From contig NZ_JAGXJY010000022.1 in the NCBI RefSeq assembly GCF_019091085.1, positions 25,434-89,433 on the forward strand: a stretch of DNA of 64,000 nt. The letters are read 5' to 3'. This stretch comes from Mesorhizobium sp. GbtcB19. GTDB lineage: Bacteria > Pseudomonadota > Alphaproteobacteria > Rhizobiales > Rhizobiaceae. Positions 27,058-35,937 of the stretch are shown here, piece by piece. The translations under genes and the position numbers were made by a program. The notes below the pieces were generated by a model. That model searched no databases. It was not told the origin of the DNA and was given only the letters and a program-made list of their open reading frames with translations. Within the stretch, counting starts at the first letter, position 1, and each line of letters opens with the position of its first letter.

Positions 27058-28824
27058 CTATGACCCGTGGCGGATGGTTTGCGCGGCGCGGATGGTCGGC
27101 ACGAACGATCCGGTCACCACCGTGTTCTGCCGCGCGCCCTTGCCCCTGTCGACAGTCAACTGGCGCAGCACCTCGGCGCTCGGTCCGAACGCCTCGATGA
27201 CGCCACCGCGCAGGACCATCACGCGGTCGCAGGCGGCGGCAATCGCAGGCCGATGGGTGATGACGATCGTGGTGACGCTCGCGGCGCGCGCGGCCGCCAG
27301 CACCCCTTCGAGCGCCGCTTCGCCGGCGCCGTCGAGATGCGTGCTCGGCTCGTCCAGCACCAGGATGCGCGGATTGCCGTAGAAGGCGCGCGCCAGCCCG
27401 ATCCGCTGCCGTTCGCCGCCCGACAGCGTCCCGGCGACCATCGTCTGGTAGCCGTCGCTGAGCGTCAGGATCAGCTCATGTGCCTCGGCGCGTTTTGCCG
27501 CTTCGACGATCGCCGCGTCGTCGGCGTCTTCGTCGAAGCGGGCGACATTGTCGGCGATCGAGCCTGGAAATAATTCCACCTCCTGCGCCAGATAGCCGAT
27601 ATGCCGGCCAAGCTGGTTTTCGTCCCAGGTCCTGAGCTCGGCGCCGTCGATCCTGACCGAGCCGCCGCTCGGCTGCGCGGCCCCGACAAGCAGCCGCGCC
27701 AGCGTCGATTTGCCGGCGCCGCTCGGGCCGACGATCGCCACCGCTTCGCCAGGCTGAATCGCAAAGCTCAGCCGCTTGAGGATGGGCTCGGCGCCAAAGG
27801 TGGCATTGGGCGCGATGAAGAAAAGTTCCTGCGCTGAAATCGCGCCGGTCGGGTCGGGCAAGGTCAGCTTGCGCGCTTCGCCCGGCTGCATCGAAAGCGC
27901 GGTTCTGAGCCGCGTCCAGGCGCGCCTGGCTTCGCCGATCTGCCGCCAGGAACCGATCAGTTGGTCGAGCGGCTGCAGCGCTCGCGACGATACCAGCGAG
28001 GAGGCGAAGATCATGCCGGCCGTCATCTCACCCTTGAGCACCAGCCAGGCGCCGGCGCCGAGGATCGCCAGTTGCAGCATCATGCGCAGCGCCCTGGAGG
28101 CGCCGCTGAAGATCGCGTTGGCGCCGGCAGAGCGGTCGTGCAGGACAAGCGCTTCCGCCACATGCCGGCCCCAGGCGCGCGCGGCGTTTTCCACCATGCC
28201 CATGGCGCGCAGCGTCTCGGCGTTGCGGGCAAAGGCCTGCTCGGCACGGCTGGCCAGATCGGAGTGCCCCGCCGAGAGCGCATCGTTCCCGCCGATGGCG
28301 AGCTGGTTGGCCACGACCAGGATGGCAAGCAGCGCCGTGCCGCCGAGCGTCACCCAGAACAACACCGGATGGATGAGATAGAGCAGGCCAAGGAAGACCG
28401 GCGCGAAGGGCAGGTCGAACAGCACAGCGACACCGCGCGAGCGGATGAAGGCGCAGACCGCGGCGAGGTCGGTGAGCGGCGACGGCGTATGCTGGGCGCC
28501 GAGCGACGCGGCGAAGACCGTCGCGCCCAACCTGTCGTTGACCGTGGCCGCGACACGCTGCGTGTAGATGGCGCGGATGGCGTCGAGCAAGCCGAGGAAG
28601 CCGAGCGCCGCGACCGCGATGACCGACAGATAGACCAACGTCTCGACGCTCGAGGAGGGCAGCACCCGGTCATAGACCTGCAGGAGGTAAAGCGGGATCA
28701 CCAGCAGCAGCAGGTTGATCAGCAGCGAGAACAGGCCGACATCGGTGATGGCGCGCAGGAACACGCGGCGCAACCAGGCTGGCCGCAAACCGGCCGACGA
28801 GGTCGGAGCGCTCTCGCGTGACAT
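27058..28824 (-). CDS. Type I secretion ABC exporter (PrsD-like permease/ATPase)
   Basis: The 588-residue protein has six transmembrane helices in its first 300 residues and a C-terminal ATPase with Walker A GPSGAGKST near 370, signature LSGGERQRIGLARA near 470 and Walker B ILVLDEPSTHLD near 492. It lacks the N-terminal peptidase domain, as do PrtD/PrsD exporters of RTX proteins. It lies between the glycanase gene upstream and the adaptor gene downstream on the minus strand, which indicates a dedicated secretion operon. The start is ATG 28824; GTG 28836 sits inside the neighbouring repeat. Confidence 0.9.
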   Translation of the reverse strand: MSRESAPTSSAGLRPAWLRRVFLRAITDVGLFSLLINLLLLVIPLYLLQVYDRVLPSSSVETLVYLSVIAVAALGFLGLLDAIRAIYTQRVAATVNDRLGATVFAASLGAQHTPSPLTDLAAVCAFIRSRGVAVLFDLPFAPVFLGLLYLIHPVLFWVTLGGTALLAILVVANQLAIGGNDALSAGHSDLASRAEQAFARNAETLRAMGMVENAARAWGRHVAEALVLHDRSAGANAIFSGASRALRMMLQLAILGAGAWLVLKGEMTAGMIFASSLVSSRALQPLDQLIGSWRQIGEARRAWTRLRTALSMQPGEARKLTLPDPTGAISAQELFFIAPNATFGAEPILKRLSFAIQPGEAVAIVGPSGAGKSTLARLLVGAAQPSGGSVRIDGAELRTWDENQLGRHIGYLAQEVELFPGSIADNVARFDEDADDAAIVEAAKRAEAHELILTLSDGYQTMVAGTLSGGERQRIGLARAFYGNPRILVLDEPSTHLDGAGEAALEGVLAAARAASVTTIVITHRPAIAAACDRVMVLRGGVIEAFGPSAEVLRQLTVDRGKGARQNTVVTGSFVPTIRAAQTIRHGS

Positions 28825-28838
28825 TGCCCCGGCCACCT

Positions 28839-28957
28839 AGAGCATGATGCCGAAAAGTGTGAAGCGGTTTTCGGACGACATCATGCTCTATCTCCTTGAT
28901 TTAGAGACGGATTCAGATTTCAGGTCGATTCGACCTGAAATCGTCCGTCTCTAGGCT
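28839..28957. repeat. Intergenic repeat with two palindromes
   Basis: The first part is a palindrome built on agagcatgatg and catcatgctct around 'ccgaaaagtgtgaag'. The second part is a long hairpin, tagagacgga/tccgtctcta, with an inner ttcaggtcgattcgacctgaa. This type of element is widespread in Rhizobiales. It sits between the glycanase and exporter genes and could affect how much of the transcript reads through. Confidence 0.75.
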
Positions 28958-30375
28958 GTATGCTCGCCCGTGACGCTCAAATGGCTCTGCTGCAGTTCGT
29001 CCAGCGTGTAGGCGTGAATGTAGTCGATCTTCATCTGGGCTGGCGTGGCGAGGTGGTCCGGCGGCGCGCCGGCCTGGCCGCCGATCGCCAGATCGACCAG
29101 CATATACATCGGCTTGTCCATGTCGGACGGCGTCGCCGCTTCCGCGACCTGCACGCCGTCATAGGTCCAGACCAGCTTGTCCGGCGTCCACAAGACGCCA
29201 TAGGTGTGGAAGCCGGCGGTGTCCATGACGTTTACCGTGGAACCGACCGTCGTGTGCTGTCCCGTCTCGTTGGTATGCGCGGTCATCAGCAGCGAATTCG
29301 GCTTCTGGCCATACATCTCCATCACGTCGAGCTCAGGCGGCCACGAGCCGTCTTCCGGCAGCAGCCAGAAGGCCGGCCAGGCGCCGGCGTTTTCCGGCAG
29401 GTCGGCGCGCATTTCGAAATAGCCATAGGTCTGCGAGAACGAGTCATGCGTGGTCAGCATGCCTGAGGTGTATTCGTAATTGTTGATCAGCGGCTTGATG
29501 TCGGCCGGGGTCTGCGCCGCGGTGATCGTCAGCACGCCGTTGTCGATGCTGAACGGATGCACCGAGCTCGTCGGCGCGTAACTGGGGTTGATATACCATT
29601 GCAGCTCGTTGTTCTGGGTCAGCGAGCCGCCACTGGCCCCGCCCCACCAGAAATTGGTGTTCCAGGTGCCGCCTTGGCTGTCGTGAAGGTTCAGCGTGTT
29701 GAACTCGTCGCTGAAGGACAGCGTCATGCCCGACTTGTCGATCGGCAACTCGAACTGGTTCGGCTGGAACTTGTCGATGGTGGTGTTCTTGAATTCGAGG
29801 ATCTCGCCCGATCCGAGATTCAGCACCACATTGGGGCCCGCCTGGATCATGCTGTCGTGGACGGCGGCGAAGGACGTGAACCCGTAGCCATCGAGCCGCA
29901 CGGCATCGTTCGCGGCGAAATTGACGATCGAGTCGCTGCCGTTGCCCTTGGCGACAATGAAAGTGTCGTTGCCGCCGCCGCCATCGATCAGCACATCGTT
30001 GCCCGCGCCGCCGTCCAGGGTCTGACCGCCCGCCGTGGCGGTGATGATGTTGTCCAGCGCGTTGCCGAAGGCATAGTTGTGGGCATTGGTGACAACGAGG
30101 TTTTCGACATTGTTCGGCAGCGTGTAGCTCATCCATGTGTTGATCGTGTCGACACCCTGGCCGCCGTACTCGACCACCTTGTTGCCCGCCGAATAGAGGT
30201 AATAGATGTCGTCGCCGGTGCCGCCATACATGGTGACGTTGACGCCGCTGGAGGCCCAGATGGAGTCGTTGCCGCTGCTGCCGTTGAATGTCGGTCCGGA
30301 CGTTGCCGAAAACCAATGATTGGAAGCGCCGCTATAATAAAGAGGAACGCCTATCGCGTTGACGACGAAGCTCAT
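28951..30375 (-). CDS. Secreted RTX-repeat family 16 glycoside hydrolase (ExsH/PlyA-like)
   Basis: The 474-residue protein has calcium-binding RTX nonapeptides in its N-terminal half (about 33-145: GGTGDDIYY, GGAGNDVLI, GGGGNDTFI). A GH16 domain follows (about 215-465) with the catalytic ELDVMEM at residues 348-354, matching the E-x-D-x-x-E signature. It should cut beta-glucans or the bacterium's own exopolysaccharide, as ExsH and ExoK do. There is no Sec signal peptide, so export through the adjacent PrsD/PrsE-like pair is likely. The start has aaggag seven bases upstream. RTX repeats placed before the catalytic domain, rather than at the C-terminus, are notable. Confidence 0.9.
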   Translation of the reverse strand: MSFVVNAIGVPLYYSGASNHWFSATSGPTFNGSSGNDSIWASSGVNVTMYGGTGDDIYYLYSAGNKVVEYGGQGVDTINTWMSYTLPNNVENLVVTNAHNYAFGNALDNIITATAGGQTLDGGAGNDVLIDGGGGNDTFIVAKGNGSDSIVNFAANDAVRLDGYGFTSFAAVHDSMIQAGPNVVLNLGSGEILEFKNTTIDKFQPNQFELPIDKSGMTLSFSDEFNTLNLHDSQGGTWNTNFWWGGASGGSLTQNNELQWYINPSYAPTSSVHPFSIDNGVLTITAAQTPADIKPLINNYEYTSGMLTTHDSFSQTYGYFEMRADLPENAGAWPAFWLLPEDGSWPPELDVMEMYGQKPNSLLMTAHTNETGQHTTVGSTVNVMDTAGFHTYGVLWTPDKLVWTYDGVQVAEAATPSDMDKPMYMLVDLAIGGQAGAPPDHLATPAQMKIDYIHAYTLDELQQSHLSVTGEHTA

Positions 30376-30833
30376 CGGACACTCCTTCCTCGGTGGCGCC
30401 TGATTTTCAGGCCAACCTGCAAGTCGGCCTATGGTTCCAAGGATTCGCGTCGCAGTACAGATAAAAAATTACCGCTCATCGATTAATGATTAGAAATGAT
30501 TATAATAAGGTTTTTCTAATGCAATTTAAGCGCGATAATTACACCCGGAATTACTCAATTTTACTCAATATTGCGAGACTCATGTTGAAATATTGGGCAT
30601 GGTGCTGCGTGTGATCGCAGTTGACCAGCGTGGCCGTCTGGGATGAACGAGCGCTGAGTCGCCAAGCGCAACGATGGACATTCGAGCCGGAATTCCGATC
30701 GCAGCACCTACGTCTTATCCACGTTACAAAGCGGCTCGGTAGCCGCGAGGCAAAAAATTTGACAGGCTTTGTCGGATCGGCTGGGGGCCGCCCGTCCTTG
30801 GGGCATCGATCAACTAGGGAAGGATATCGAGAT
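30376..30833. other. AT-rich divergent promoter region
   Basis: This 458-base gap lies between the divergent glycanase and SRPBCC genes. The part at about 30465-30600 is strikingly AT-rich for this window, with atgattataataagg and two ttactcaat repeats, and is the likely control region of the secreted glycanase operon. No coding frame, tRNA or clear operator was recognised in it. Confidence 0.5.
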
Positions 30834-31277
30834 ATGCCGAGCACCATCCATCTGCACCGCGTCCTGGCGACCAAGCCGGAGAAGGTCTACCGCGCATTCA
30901 TCGAGGCCGATGCGCTGGCCAAGTGGCTGCCGCCGAACGGCTTCACCTGCACGGTGCACGAGTTCGAGGGCAAGGTCGGCGGCGCCTACAAGATGTCCTT
31001 CCGCAACTTCACCACCGGCGACAGCCACGCCTTCGGCGGCGAATTCGTCGAACTCGTTCCGGGCGAGCGCCTGCGCTACACCGACCGCTTCGACGACCCC
31101 AACCTGCCGGGCCAGATCGAAGTGACGGTGATCCTGAAGAAAGTGTCGGTCGGCACCGAGATCAACATCACCCAGGCCGGCATCCCGGACGCCATCCCCG
31201 CCGAGGCCTGCTATCTCGGCTGGCAGGAATCGCTGCGCAACCTGGCCAAGCTCGTCGAGCCCGAGATCAACCAGTAG
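30834..31277 (+). CDS. SRPBCC (AHSA1-like) domain protein
   Basis: The 147-residue protein is a single START-like domain of the AHSA1/polyketide-cyclase group. It shows VLATKPEKVYRAFIEADALAKWL at the start (cited in two halves: a helix after strand one), FGGEFVELVPGERLRYTDRF in the middle and GWQESLRNLAKLVE at the end. Such proteins bind small hydrophobic ligands or help chaperones; the ligand here is unknown. ATG 30834 follows aagga. A hairpin lies just after the stop. Confidence 0.84.
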   Translation: MPSTIHLHRVLATKPEKVYRAFIEADALAKWLPPNGFTCTVHEFEGKVGGAYKMSFRNFTTGDSHAFGGEFVELVPGERLRYTDRFDDPNLPGQIEVTVILKKVSVGTEINITQAGIPDAIPAEACYLGWQESLRNLAKLVEPEINQ

Positions 31278-31285
31278 ACTGGTGT

Positions 31286-31314
31286 AAGGCGGCGGCCGGT
31301 GTTGCCGCCGCCTT
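31286..31314 (+). terminator. Hairpin after the SRPBCC gene
   Basis: AAGGCGGCGGC and GCCGCCGCCTT pair perfectly around a seven-base loop, eight bases after the stop codon. There is no T run, so it may be a processing or stabilising stem rather than a true terminator. Confidence 0.5.
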
Positions 31315-31361
31315 GCCCAAGGTAAGTAAAATTTCACCAAGCGCTGTTAAAAGCGGCTCTC

Positions 31362-31589
31362 ATGGATCGCAAGACCAACTACGTCATTGTCCTGATGGCC
31401 GCGTTCGCCGCCCTGGCGACGTACAACATCGCTTACGGCCTGAAGATGGGCGAGATCCGGGGCCGGCTGCACTGGGTCGCGCTCGACGACGATCCGACAC
31501 GCTTCTGGAACATCGTCGTCGGCAACGGGCTGAACATCGCGGCATCGCTGGCCTTGATGTGGCTGCTCAATTCGCGCAGCCGCAACTGA
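31362..31589 (+). CDS. Small two-helix membrane protein
   Basis: The 75-residue protein has two hydrophobic helices, residues about 7-25 and 52-68, joined by a charged loop with HWVALDDDPTRFW. No family is recognised. It starts at ATG 31362 and ends 20 bases before the convergent SDR gene. Its size and composition look like a genuine small membrane protein, but no function can be given. Confidence 0.6.
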   Translation: MDRKTNYVIVLMAAFAALATYNIAYGLKMGEIRGRLHWVALDDDPTRFWNIVVGNGLNIAASLALMWLLNSRSRN

Positions 31590-31609
31590 GGCGACGTCCT
31601 CTTTACCTT

Positions 31610-32326
31610 TCACAGCGCCCTTGTGATGCCCCCATCCACGCGGATGTTCTGGCCCGTGATGTAGGCCGCGCCATCGGAGGCCAGGAACGAGATCGTCGCG
31701 GCGATCTCTTCCGACGTGCCGTAGCGCTTCATCGGCACGCCGCCACGCCGCTCCTCGGTCGCCGGCAGGCTGTCGATCCAGCCGGGCAGCACATTGTTCA
31801 TGCGGATGTTGTCGGCGGCATAGGTGTCGGCGAAGATCTTGGTGTAGGCGGCGAGCCCGGCGCGCGCCACGGCCGAGGTCGGGAACATCGCGCTCGGCTC
31901 GAACGCCCAGGCGGTCGAGATGTTGATGATGACGCCCGATTTTTGGCTTTGCATCACCGGCGTCACCAGCCGGGTCGGGCGCACGGCGTTAAGGAAATAG
32001 GTGTCGATGCCCTTGTGCCAGTCCTCGTCGCTGATCTCGATGATCTGCGCGCGCGGGCCGTGGCCGGCGCTGTTGACCAGCACGTCGATGCGGCCCCAGC
32101 GTTCGAGCGCGCCGTCGGTAAGGCGCTTCAGATCCTCGTTCGATTGGTTGGAGCCGGTGACGCCGAAGCCGCCGAGCTCCTTGCCAAGCGCCTCGCCCTT
32201 GCCGGAGGAGGACAGCACGCCGACCTTGAATCCGTCCGCCGCCAGGCGCTTCGCCGCCGCGGCTCCCATGCCGCTGCCGCCCGCCGTCACCAGAGCTACT
32301 TTTTCGCCTGCCATGTCCTGATCCAT
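31610..32326 (-). CDS. SDR-family protein lacking the canonical Tyr-Lys pair
   Basis: The 238-residue protein has a classical short-chain dehydrogenase fold: the cofactor motif TAGGSGMGAAAA, VLVNSAG, and a serine region IINISTAW. At the place of the catalytic YxxxK it reads SAVAR within TSAVARAGLAAYTK, so Tyr is replaced by Ser and Lys by Arg. It may bind a nucleotide without the usual redox chemistry, or use another acid. Two starts are close: ATG 32326 and ATG 32314. It has no partner genes beside it. Confidence 0.85.
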   Translation of the reverse strand: MDQDMAGEKVALVTAGGSGMGAAAAKRLAADGFKVGVLSSSGKGEALGKELGGFGVTGSNQSNEDLKRLTDGALERWGRIDVLVNSAGHGPRAQIIEISDEDWHKGIDTYFLNAVRPTRLVTPVMQSQKSGVIINISTAWAFEPSAMFPTSAVARAGLAAYTKIFADTYAADNIRMNNVLPGWIDSLPATEERRGGVPMKRYGTSEEIAATISFLASDGAAYITGQNIRVDGGITRAL

Positions 32327-32402
32327 CTCGGTTGTTTGGTTGAAAGCGACCCTGTTAGCATGCGCAGGGCAGGGCAATGAACCGGATTGGATTGCGCCAG
32401 TC

Positions 32403-32551
32403 TATGAAGGCTTGGGTTCCTCGCCCCCGCCAAAGGCGGGGGAGAGGTGTCCGCGAAGCGGACGGAGAGGGGGCCTTCGTAGGGCACTCCCCCTCTCCGT
32501 CTCGGCTTCGCCGAGCCACCTCTCCCCCACTTTCGTGGGGGCGAGGAAAGG
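32403..32551. repeat. Mosaic palindromic intergenic repeat, copy 4 (short form)
   Basis: The element joins gcttgggttcctcgcccccg, a shortened middle with gtccgcgaagcggac, and then the arms ctccccctctccgtctcgg and gccacctctccccc. It is about 150 bases, shorter than copies 1 to 3. It lies in the gap between the SDR and patatin genes and ends three bases before the patatin stop codon. Confidence 0.75.
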
Positions 32552-32554
32552 CGC

Positions 32555-33805
32555 TCAAACCTTGAATGCACCCATCACAGCCTTCGAAACCCTCGCGCAG
32601 CGCCCCGGCTTCACCGCGCCCGGCCTCAGCGGCACGCCCTTTCCCGCCGGCACCGCCGGCTCGAACCAGCCGCGCAGGGCCTGGTCGGCGGCGCAGTAGC
32701 CCCAGTTCACCAGATCGACCGTTTCCTCGGCTCCCAGGAAATGCAGCGAGGTGCCGATATCGGCCGGCTGGGTGGCGGCGGTCTGCTTGAAGGTCGGCTC
32801 GGTCGCGTCCGGCTTGCTGGCGATCGACCAGAACACGCCGCGCGTCGCCGCATAATCGGGCCGGGTCGCGTCGTTGGGCAGGCCGCGATCGTCGGCGTCC
32901 TTGGCTGCCTGAAAGCGCGCGACGAGGTCGCGGCGCCTGAGCGAGCGCACCTGGTTGTCGGTGGTGTCGGCGACGCGTTTCAACTGCGAGAACCAGTTCC
33001 AGTAGCCCGCCTTCGAAGCCTGCCACGGCGCGCCGGCGTCGCTGACCAGCAGCCAGCGGCAGCGCTTCAGCGCCGGCTCGATGCCGTGATTGTCGTAGAC
33101 GCCGCCATCGGTGAGCACGGCGCGGGCAGGCGGCACCGGCGCGCCGACCGAAAGGTCGAGCTTGTCGTTCTTCCACGCGAAGGGCGTGAGGTCGAGCCGC
33201 AGCGGCGACAGGAAGGGCGGGAAGGCCGACGATGCGGCAACCGCGAGAGCCACCGGCAGGTCGGCATTGTAAGCAACGCCGATGCGGTAATCGGCGATGT
33301 AGCGCCGCGACAGCCGAAACAGCGAGCCGGTGTCGAGATTGCTGGAGCAGAACACGAACCAGGGTTTCTCCGGCAGGCTCTTCAGCATCGGCCTGGAGCC
33401 GTCGAACAAGTGCCGCTCGTAGCAGGCCGCGACTTCACGCGCGGCGCTCGAAAACGGGTTGAACAGGCCTTTGAAGATCGACGGCGCGTCGAGGAAGACC
33501 TGCGAGAACTCCAGGATCCTGTCGAGATAGATATCGAAATTGCTCGCGACACCGTTGGCGAATTTGAAGCGCGGCCAAAGCACCGCCAGCAGCCCGGCCG
33601 CGATCGAGCCGCCCGAGACCGAGCTCACCATGTCGAGTTTTTTAAGCAGCCCGGCTTCGTTCAGGCGGCAGAGCGCGCCGGCGTGAAACAGCATGGCGCG
33701 GTAGCCGCCGCCCGACAGGCAGAGGCCGAGATCGTAGCGCTCGGCTTTGTCGCCGGTATCAACTGGCGCCGCCTCTGAATCCGGCGTTGCCGTCTCACTG
33801 GCCAT
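32555..33805 (-). CDS. Patatin-like phospholipase
   Basis: The 416-residue protein has the patatin layout: the oxyanion loop LSGGGYRAMLFHAGAL near residue 28, the nucleophile serine in SVSGGS near 61, and the catalytic aspartate in TDGGVYDNHG near 230. The first glycine of GxSxG is a serine here (S-V-S-G-G). It should act as a lipid acyl hydrolase at the membrane or on host lipids. The start is ATG 33805, with ggag eight bases upstream. There is no signal peptide. Confidence 0.87.
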   Translation of the reverse strand: MASETATPDSEAAPVDTGDKAERYDLGLCLSGGGYRAMLFHAGALCRLNEAGLLKKLDMVSSVSGGSIAAGLLAVLWPRFKFANGVASNFDIYLDRILEFSQVFLDAPSIFKGLFNPFSSAAREVAACYERHLFDGSRPMLKSLPEKPWFVFCSSNLDTGSLFRLSRRYIADYRIGVAYNADLPVALAVAASSAFPPFLSPLRLDLTPFAWKNDKLDLSVGAPVPPARAVLTDGGVYDNHGIEPALKRCRWLLVSDAGAPWQASKAGYWNWFSQLKRVADTTDNQVRSLRRRDLVARFQAAKDADDRGLPNDATRPDYAATRGVFWSIASKPDATEPTFKQTAATQPADIGTSLHFLGAEETVDLVNWGYCAADQALRGWFEPAVPAGKGVPLRPGAVKPGRCARVSKAVMGAFKV

Positions 33806-33904
33806 GAATGACTCCGATCGTTCAAGCGCGGCTGTCTCGGCGCACAATCCAGCCTAGCGCGGGGCTTCTGGCAAGCTGCGGAATCGCGGAATGTCAGCGT
33901 TGGA

Positions 33905-33987
33905 AAGCTTGGGTTCCTCGCCCCAGCCGAAGGCGGGGAGAGGTGTCCGCGAAGCGGGCGGAGAGGGGCCTTCGTAGGGCGCTCCCC
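33905..33987. repeat. Mosaic palindromic intergenic repeat, copy 5 (half copy)
   Basis: This half-size copy reads gcttgggttcctcgcccc, a hairpin, gagaggtgtccgcgaagcg and gtagggcgctcccct. It directly precedes the stop codon of the DNA polymerase IV gene on the other strand, so the repeat may provide that gene's 3' end structure. Confidence 0.7.
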
Positions 33988-35325
33988 TCAAAGTTCCTTC
34001 TCCGCCAGCTCCCTGAATCCGTCCGGCACCGAGCGCGTGCCTTCCAGCGCCACCGTGCCGTAGCCGACGGCCTCCTTGCCGAAGCGCTGGCGGATCTTGT
34101 CGATGGCGCGGTCGGCGCCGAAGCGGGCGAGCCCCTTGCGGCTGCCGGGCTTGCGCTTCTCATCCTCCAGGCCGAGCGGCAGTTCGAGTTGCAGCTCGGA
34201 ATGCTCCTCCAGATGCGAGACCGAGATGGCGAGCAGCGAGATGTCACGCTCGCCCGGATGGGTGGCCAGCACGCCGCGAACCAGCTCCTCGGCGATTTCG
34301 GCCAGCATCGCGGTCGCCTGGATCGGCTGGTCGAGCGTGATCGAGCGGCTCACCGCGCGCATATCGGCGAAGCGCACGCGCACCGTCACTGTGCGGCCCG
34401 GCCGGTCCTTGGCGCGCAGGCGGCTGGCGACGCGGTCGGCCAGGTGCAAGAGCGTCGGCACGAAGACGCGGGGCAGGGCGGGCTTCCTGCCCAGCGCCGA
34501 TTGCGCGCCGGCCGAATGCGCGCGGCGATGTGTCGCTAGTTTGCGTGGGTCGCGGTTCCAGGCAAGCGCGGCAAGCTTCTGGCCGGCGGCATGGCCGATC
34601 AGCCGCTCCAGCGCGCCGCTATGCGTGCGCGCCAGCTGTCCGATGGTCTCGACGCCGATCTCGGCCAGCCTCGCCTTGGTCGCCGGGCCGACGCCCCACA
34701 TCAGCGTGACGGGCAGGTCGTGCAGGAAGGCAAGCTCGGTGCCGGGCTCGACCATCACCAGCCCGTCCGGCTTGGCCACCTGCGAGGCGATCTTGGCGAG
34801 ATGCTTTGTCCGCGCCACGCCGATCGAGATCGGCAGGCCGAGCTCGGCCTTGACCCTGTGGCGGATTTTTCGCGCGATCTCGTCCGGCGGTCCGAACAGA
34901 TGCGTACAGCCGGCGACGTCGGCAAACGCCTCGTCGATAGAGATGCGCTCGACCACCGGCGTGAAATCGTCGAGCACCTTGATCGCGGCATCGCCAAGGC
35001 GCTGGTACTCGGAAAAATGGCCGCCGACGAAGATGAGCTGGGGGCAAAGCTCGCGCGCCTTGCGGCCGGGCATGCCGCCGCGCACGCCAAAGACCTTGGC
35101 CTCGTAAGACGCGGCAAGCACCACGCCGCCGCCGACGGCGATCGGCTTGCCGCGCAGCGACGGATCGAGCAACTGCTCGACCGAGGCGTAGAAGGCGTCG
35201 AGATCGGCATGCAGGATGGTGGCAGCCGCGGCGGCATTTGTGGCGGGGCATCGCACGCTTCCGTCGCCATTTGTGTGGCATTGCAGCATTAGCGGCGTCT
35301 GTTGTAAGGGGAAATAGTAGAACAT
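33988..35325 (-). CDS. dinB: DNA polymerase IV (Y-family, DinB)
   Basis: The 445-residue protein is a Y-family translesion polymerase. The palm motifs ILHADLDAFYASVEQ near residue 37 and ISIDEAFADV near 130 hold the metal-binding acids. GVVLAASYEAKVFGV and the helix-hairpin-helix region GVGPATKARLAEIGVETIG (partly cited) follow, with a little-finger domain to the end. A short N-terminal extension contains CHTNGDGSVRCP. Start ATG 35325 is taken as the longest frame; ATG 35289 is possible. No LexA box was recognised upstream. Confidence 0.9.
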   Translation of the reverse strand: MFYYFPLQQTPLMLQCHTNGDGSVRCPATNAAAAATILHADLDAFYASVEQLLDPSLRGKPIAVGGGVVLAASYEAKVFGVRGGMPGRKARELCPQLIFVGGHFSEYQRLGDAAIKVLDDFTPVVERISIDEAFADVAGCTHLFGPPDEIARKIRHRVKAELGLPISIGVARTKHLAKIASQVAKPDGLVMVEPGTELAFLHDLPVTLMWGVGPATKARLAEIGVETIGQLARTHSGALERLIGHAAGQKLAALAWNRDPRKLATHRRAHSAGAQSALGRKPALPRVFVPTLLHLADRVASRLRAKDRPGRTVTVRVRFADMRAVSRSITLDQPIQATAMLAEIAEELVRGVLATHPGERDISLLAISVSHLEEHSELQLELPLGLEDEKRKPGSRKGLARFGADRAIDKIRQRFGKEAVGYGTVALEGTRSVPDGFRELAEKEL

Positions 35326-35427
35326 AAAGAGAACAAAAGCAGGCCTATGTCAAGCAGCCACGTCCGAAGGTGCAAGTTTCCACAACCTGGCAGTACAGCC
35401 GCAGATAGTGTGCTGGTTGTGTGCATA

Positions 35428-35480
35428 GTCGCTTTGCGGAGATGTTGCCAAAGCGACGGAGGGGCGCCGTGCACGGCGCC
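35428..35480. ncRNA. Two adjacent hairpins, possible small RNA or 3' end structure
   Basis: GTCGCTTTG pairs perfectly with CAAAGCGAC around a 12-base loop (35428-35457). It is followed by GGCGCC-gtgcac-GGCGCC (35463-35480). No T run follows on either strand. The structure lies between the cupin gene's end and the polymerase gene's start, so it could be the cupin 3' end, a small RNA, or a leader element. Confidence 0.3.
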
Positions 35481-35556
35481 TCGTTCTTCACTTCTGAAAG
35501 GCGCTCACGAGACGACCCTGCGGTCGCGCCTGCCGTTTCGCCATCGGCTGTTCGTG

Positions 35557-35937
35557 CTATGCCGGCTTGGCGTATTGTTCGGCGCTCAGCACCTCGATGC
35601 ACTGGAACGGCTGGTTGCCTTCCACCCAGGCGTCATGGCCGGGCGGAATCGTGTAGGAAGTGCCGGCCTCGAAAGTCTTTTGCGTGCCGTCGGTCATCCG
35701 CACGGTGATCGAGCCGGAGACGACATAGCCGACATGCGAGACTTGGCAGCTGTCGGTCTTGACCACCGGCTTCACGCATTCGGACCATCTCCAGCCCGGC
35801 TGCATGTTCATCCGCCCGAGCGTATAGCCCGGCAGCCGCACGATTTCGACGCGCGTCTTGGCGGGCGCGCGGACCTCGTCAGGATTGTTGTGCGATTTGG
35901 ATTCGAATTTCGTCACCTTCGTTGCAACTTCGGCCAT
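35557..35937 (-). CDS. Cupin-domain protein
   Basis: The 126-residue protein is a single cupin barrel. Strand motifs GWRWSECVKPV, CQVSHVGYVVSGSITVRM (partly given) and YTIPPGHDAWVEGNQP are visible. The GHDAWV and QVSHVGY segments supply the usual metal-binding histidines. Substrate and role are unknown; there is no fused domain. ATG 35937 has gggaggg upstream. Confidence 0.83.
   Translation of the reverse strand: MAEVATKVTKFESKSHNNPDEVRAPAKTRVEIVRLPGYTLGRMNMQPGWRWSECVKPVVKTDSCQVSHVGYVVSGSITVRMTDGTQKTFEAGTSYTIPPGHDAWVEGNQPFQCIEVLSAEQYAKPA

Noticed and set aside
33060..33780. Open frames on the plus strand opposite the patatin gene
   Set aside because: They are shadows; the minus-strand gene has the patatin catalytic motifs.
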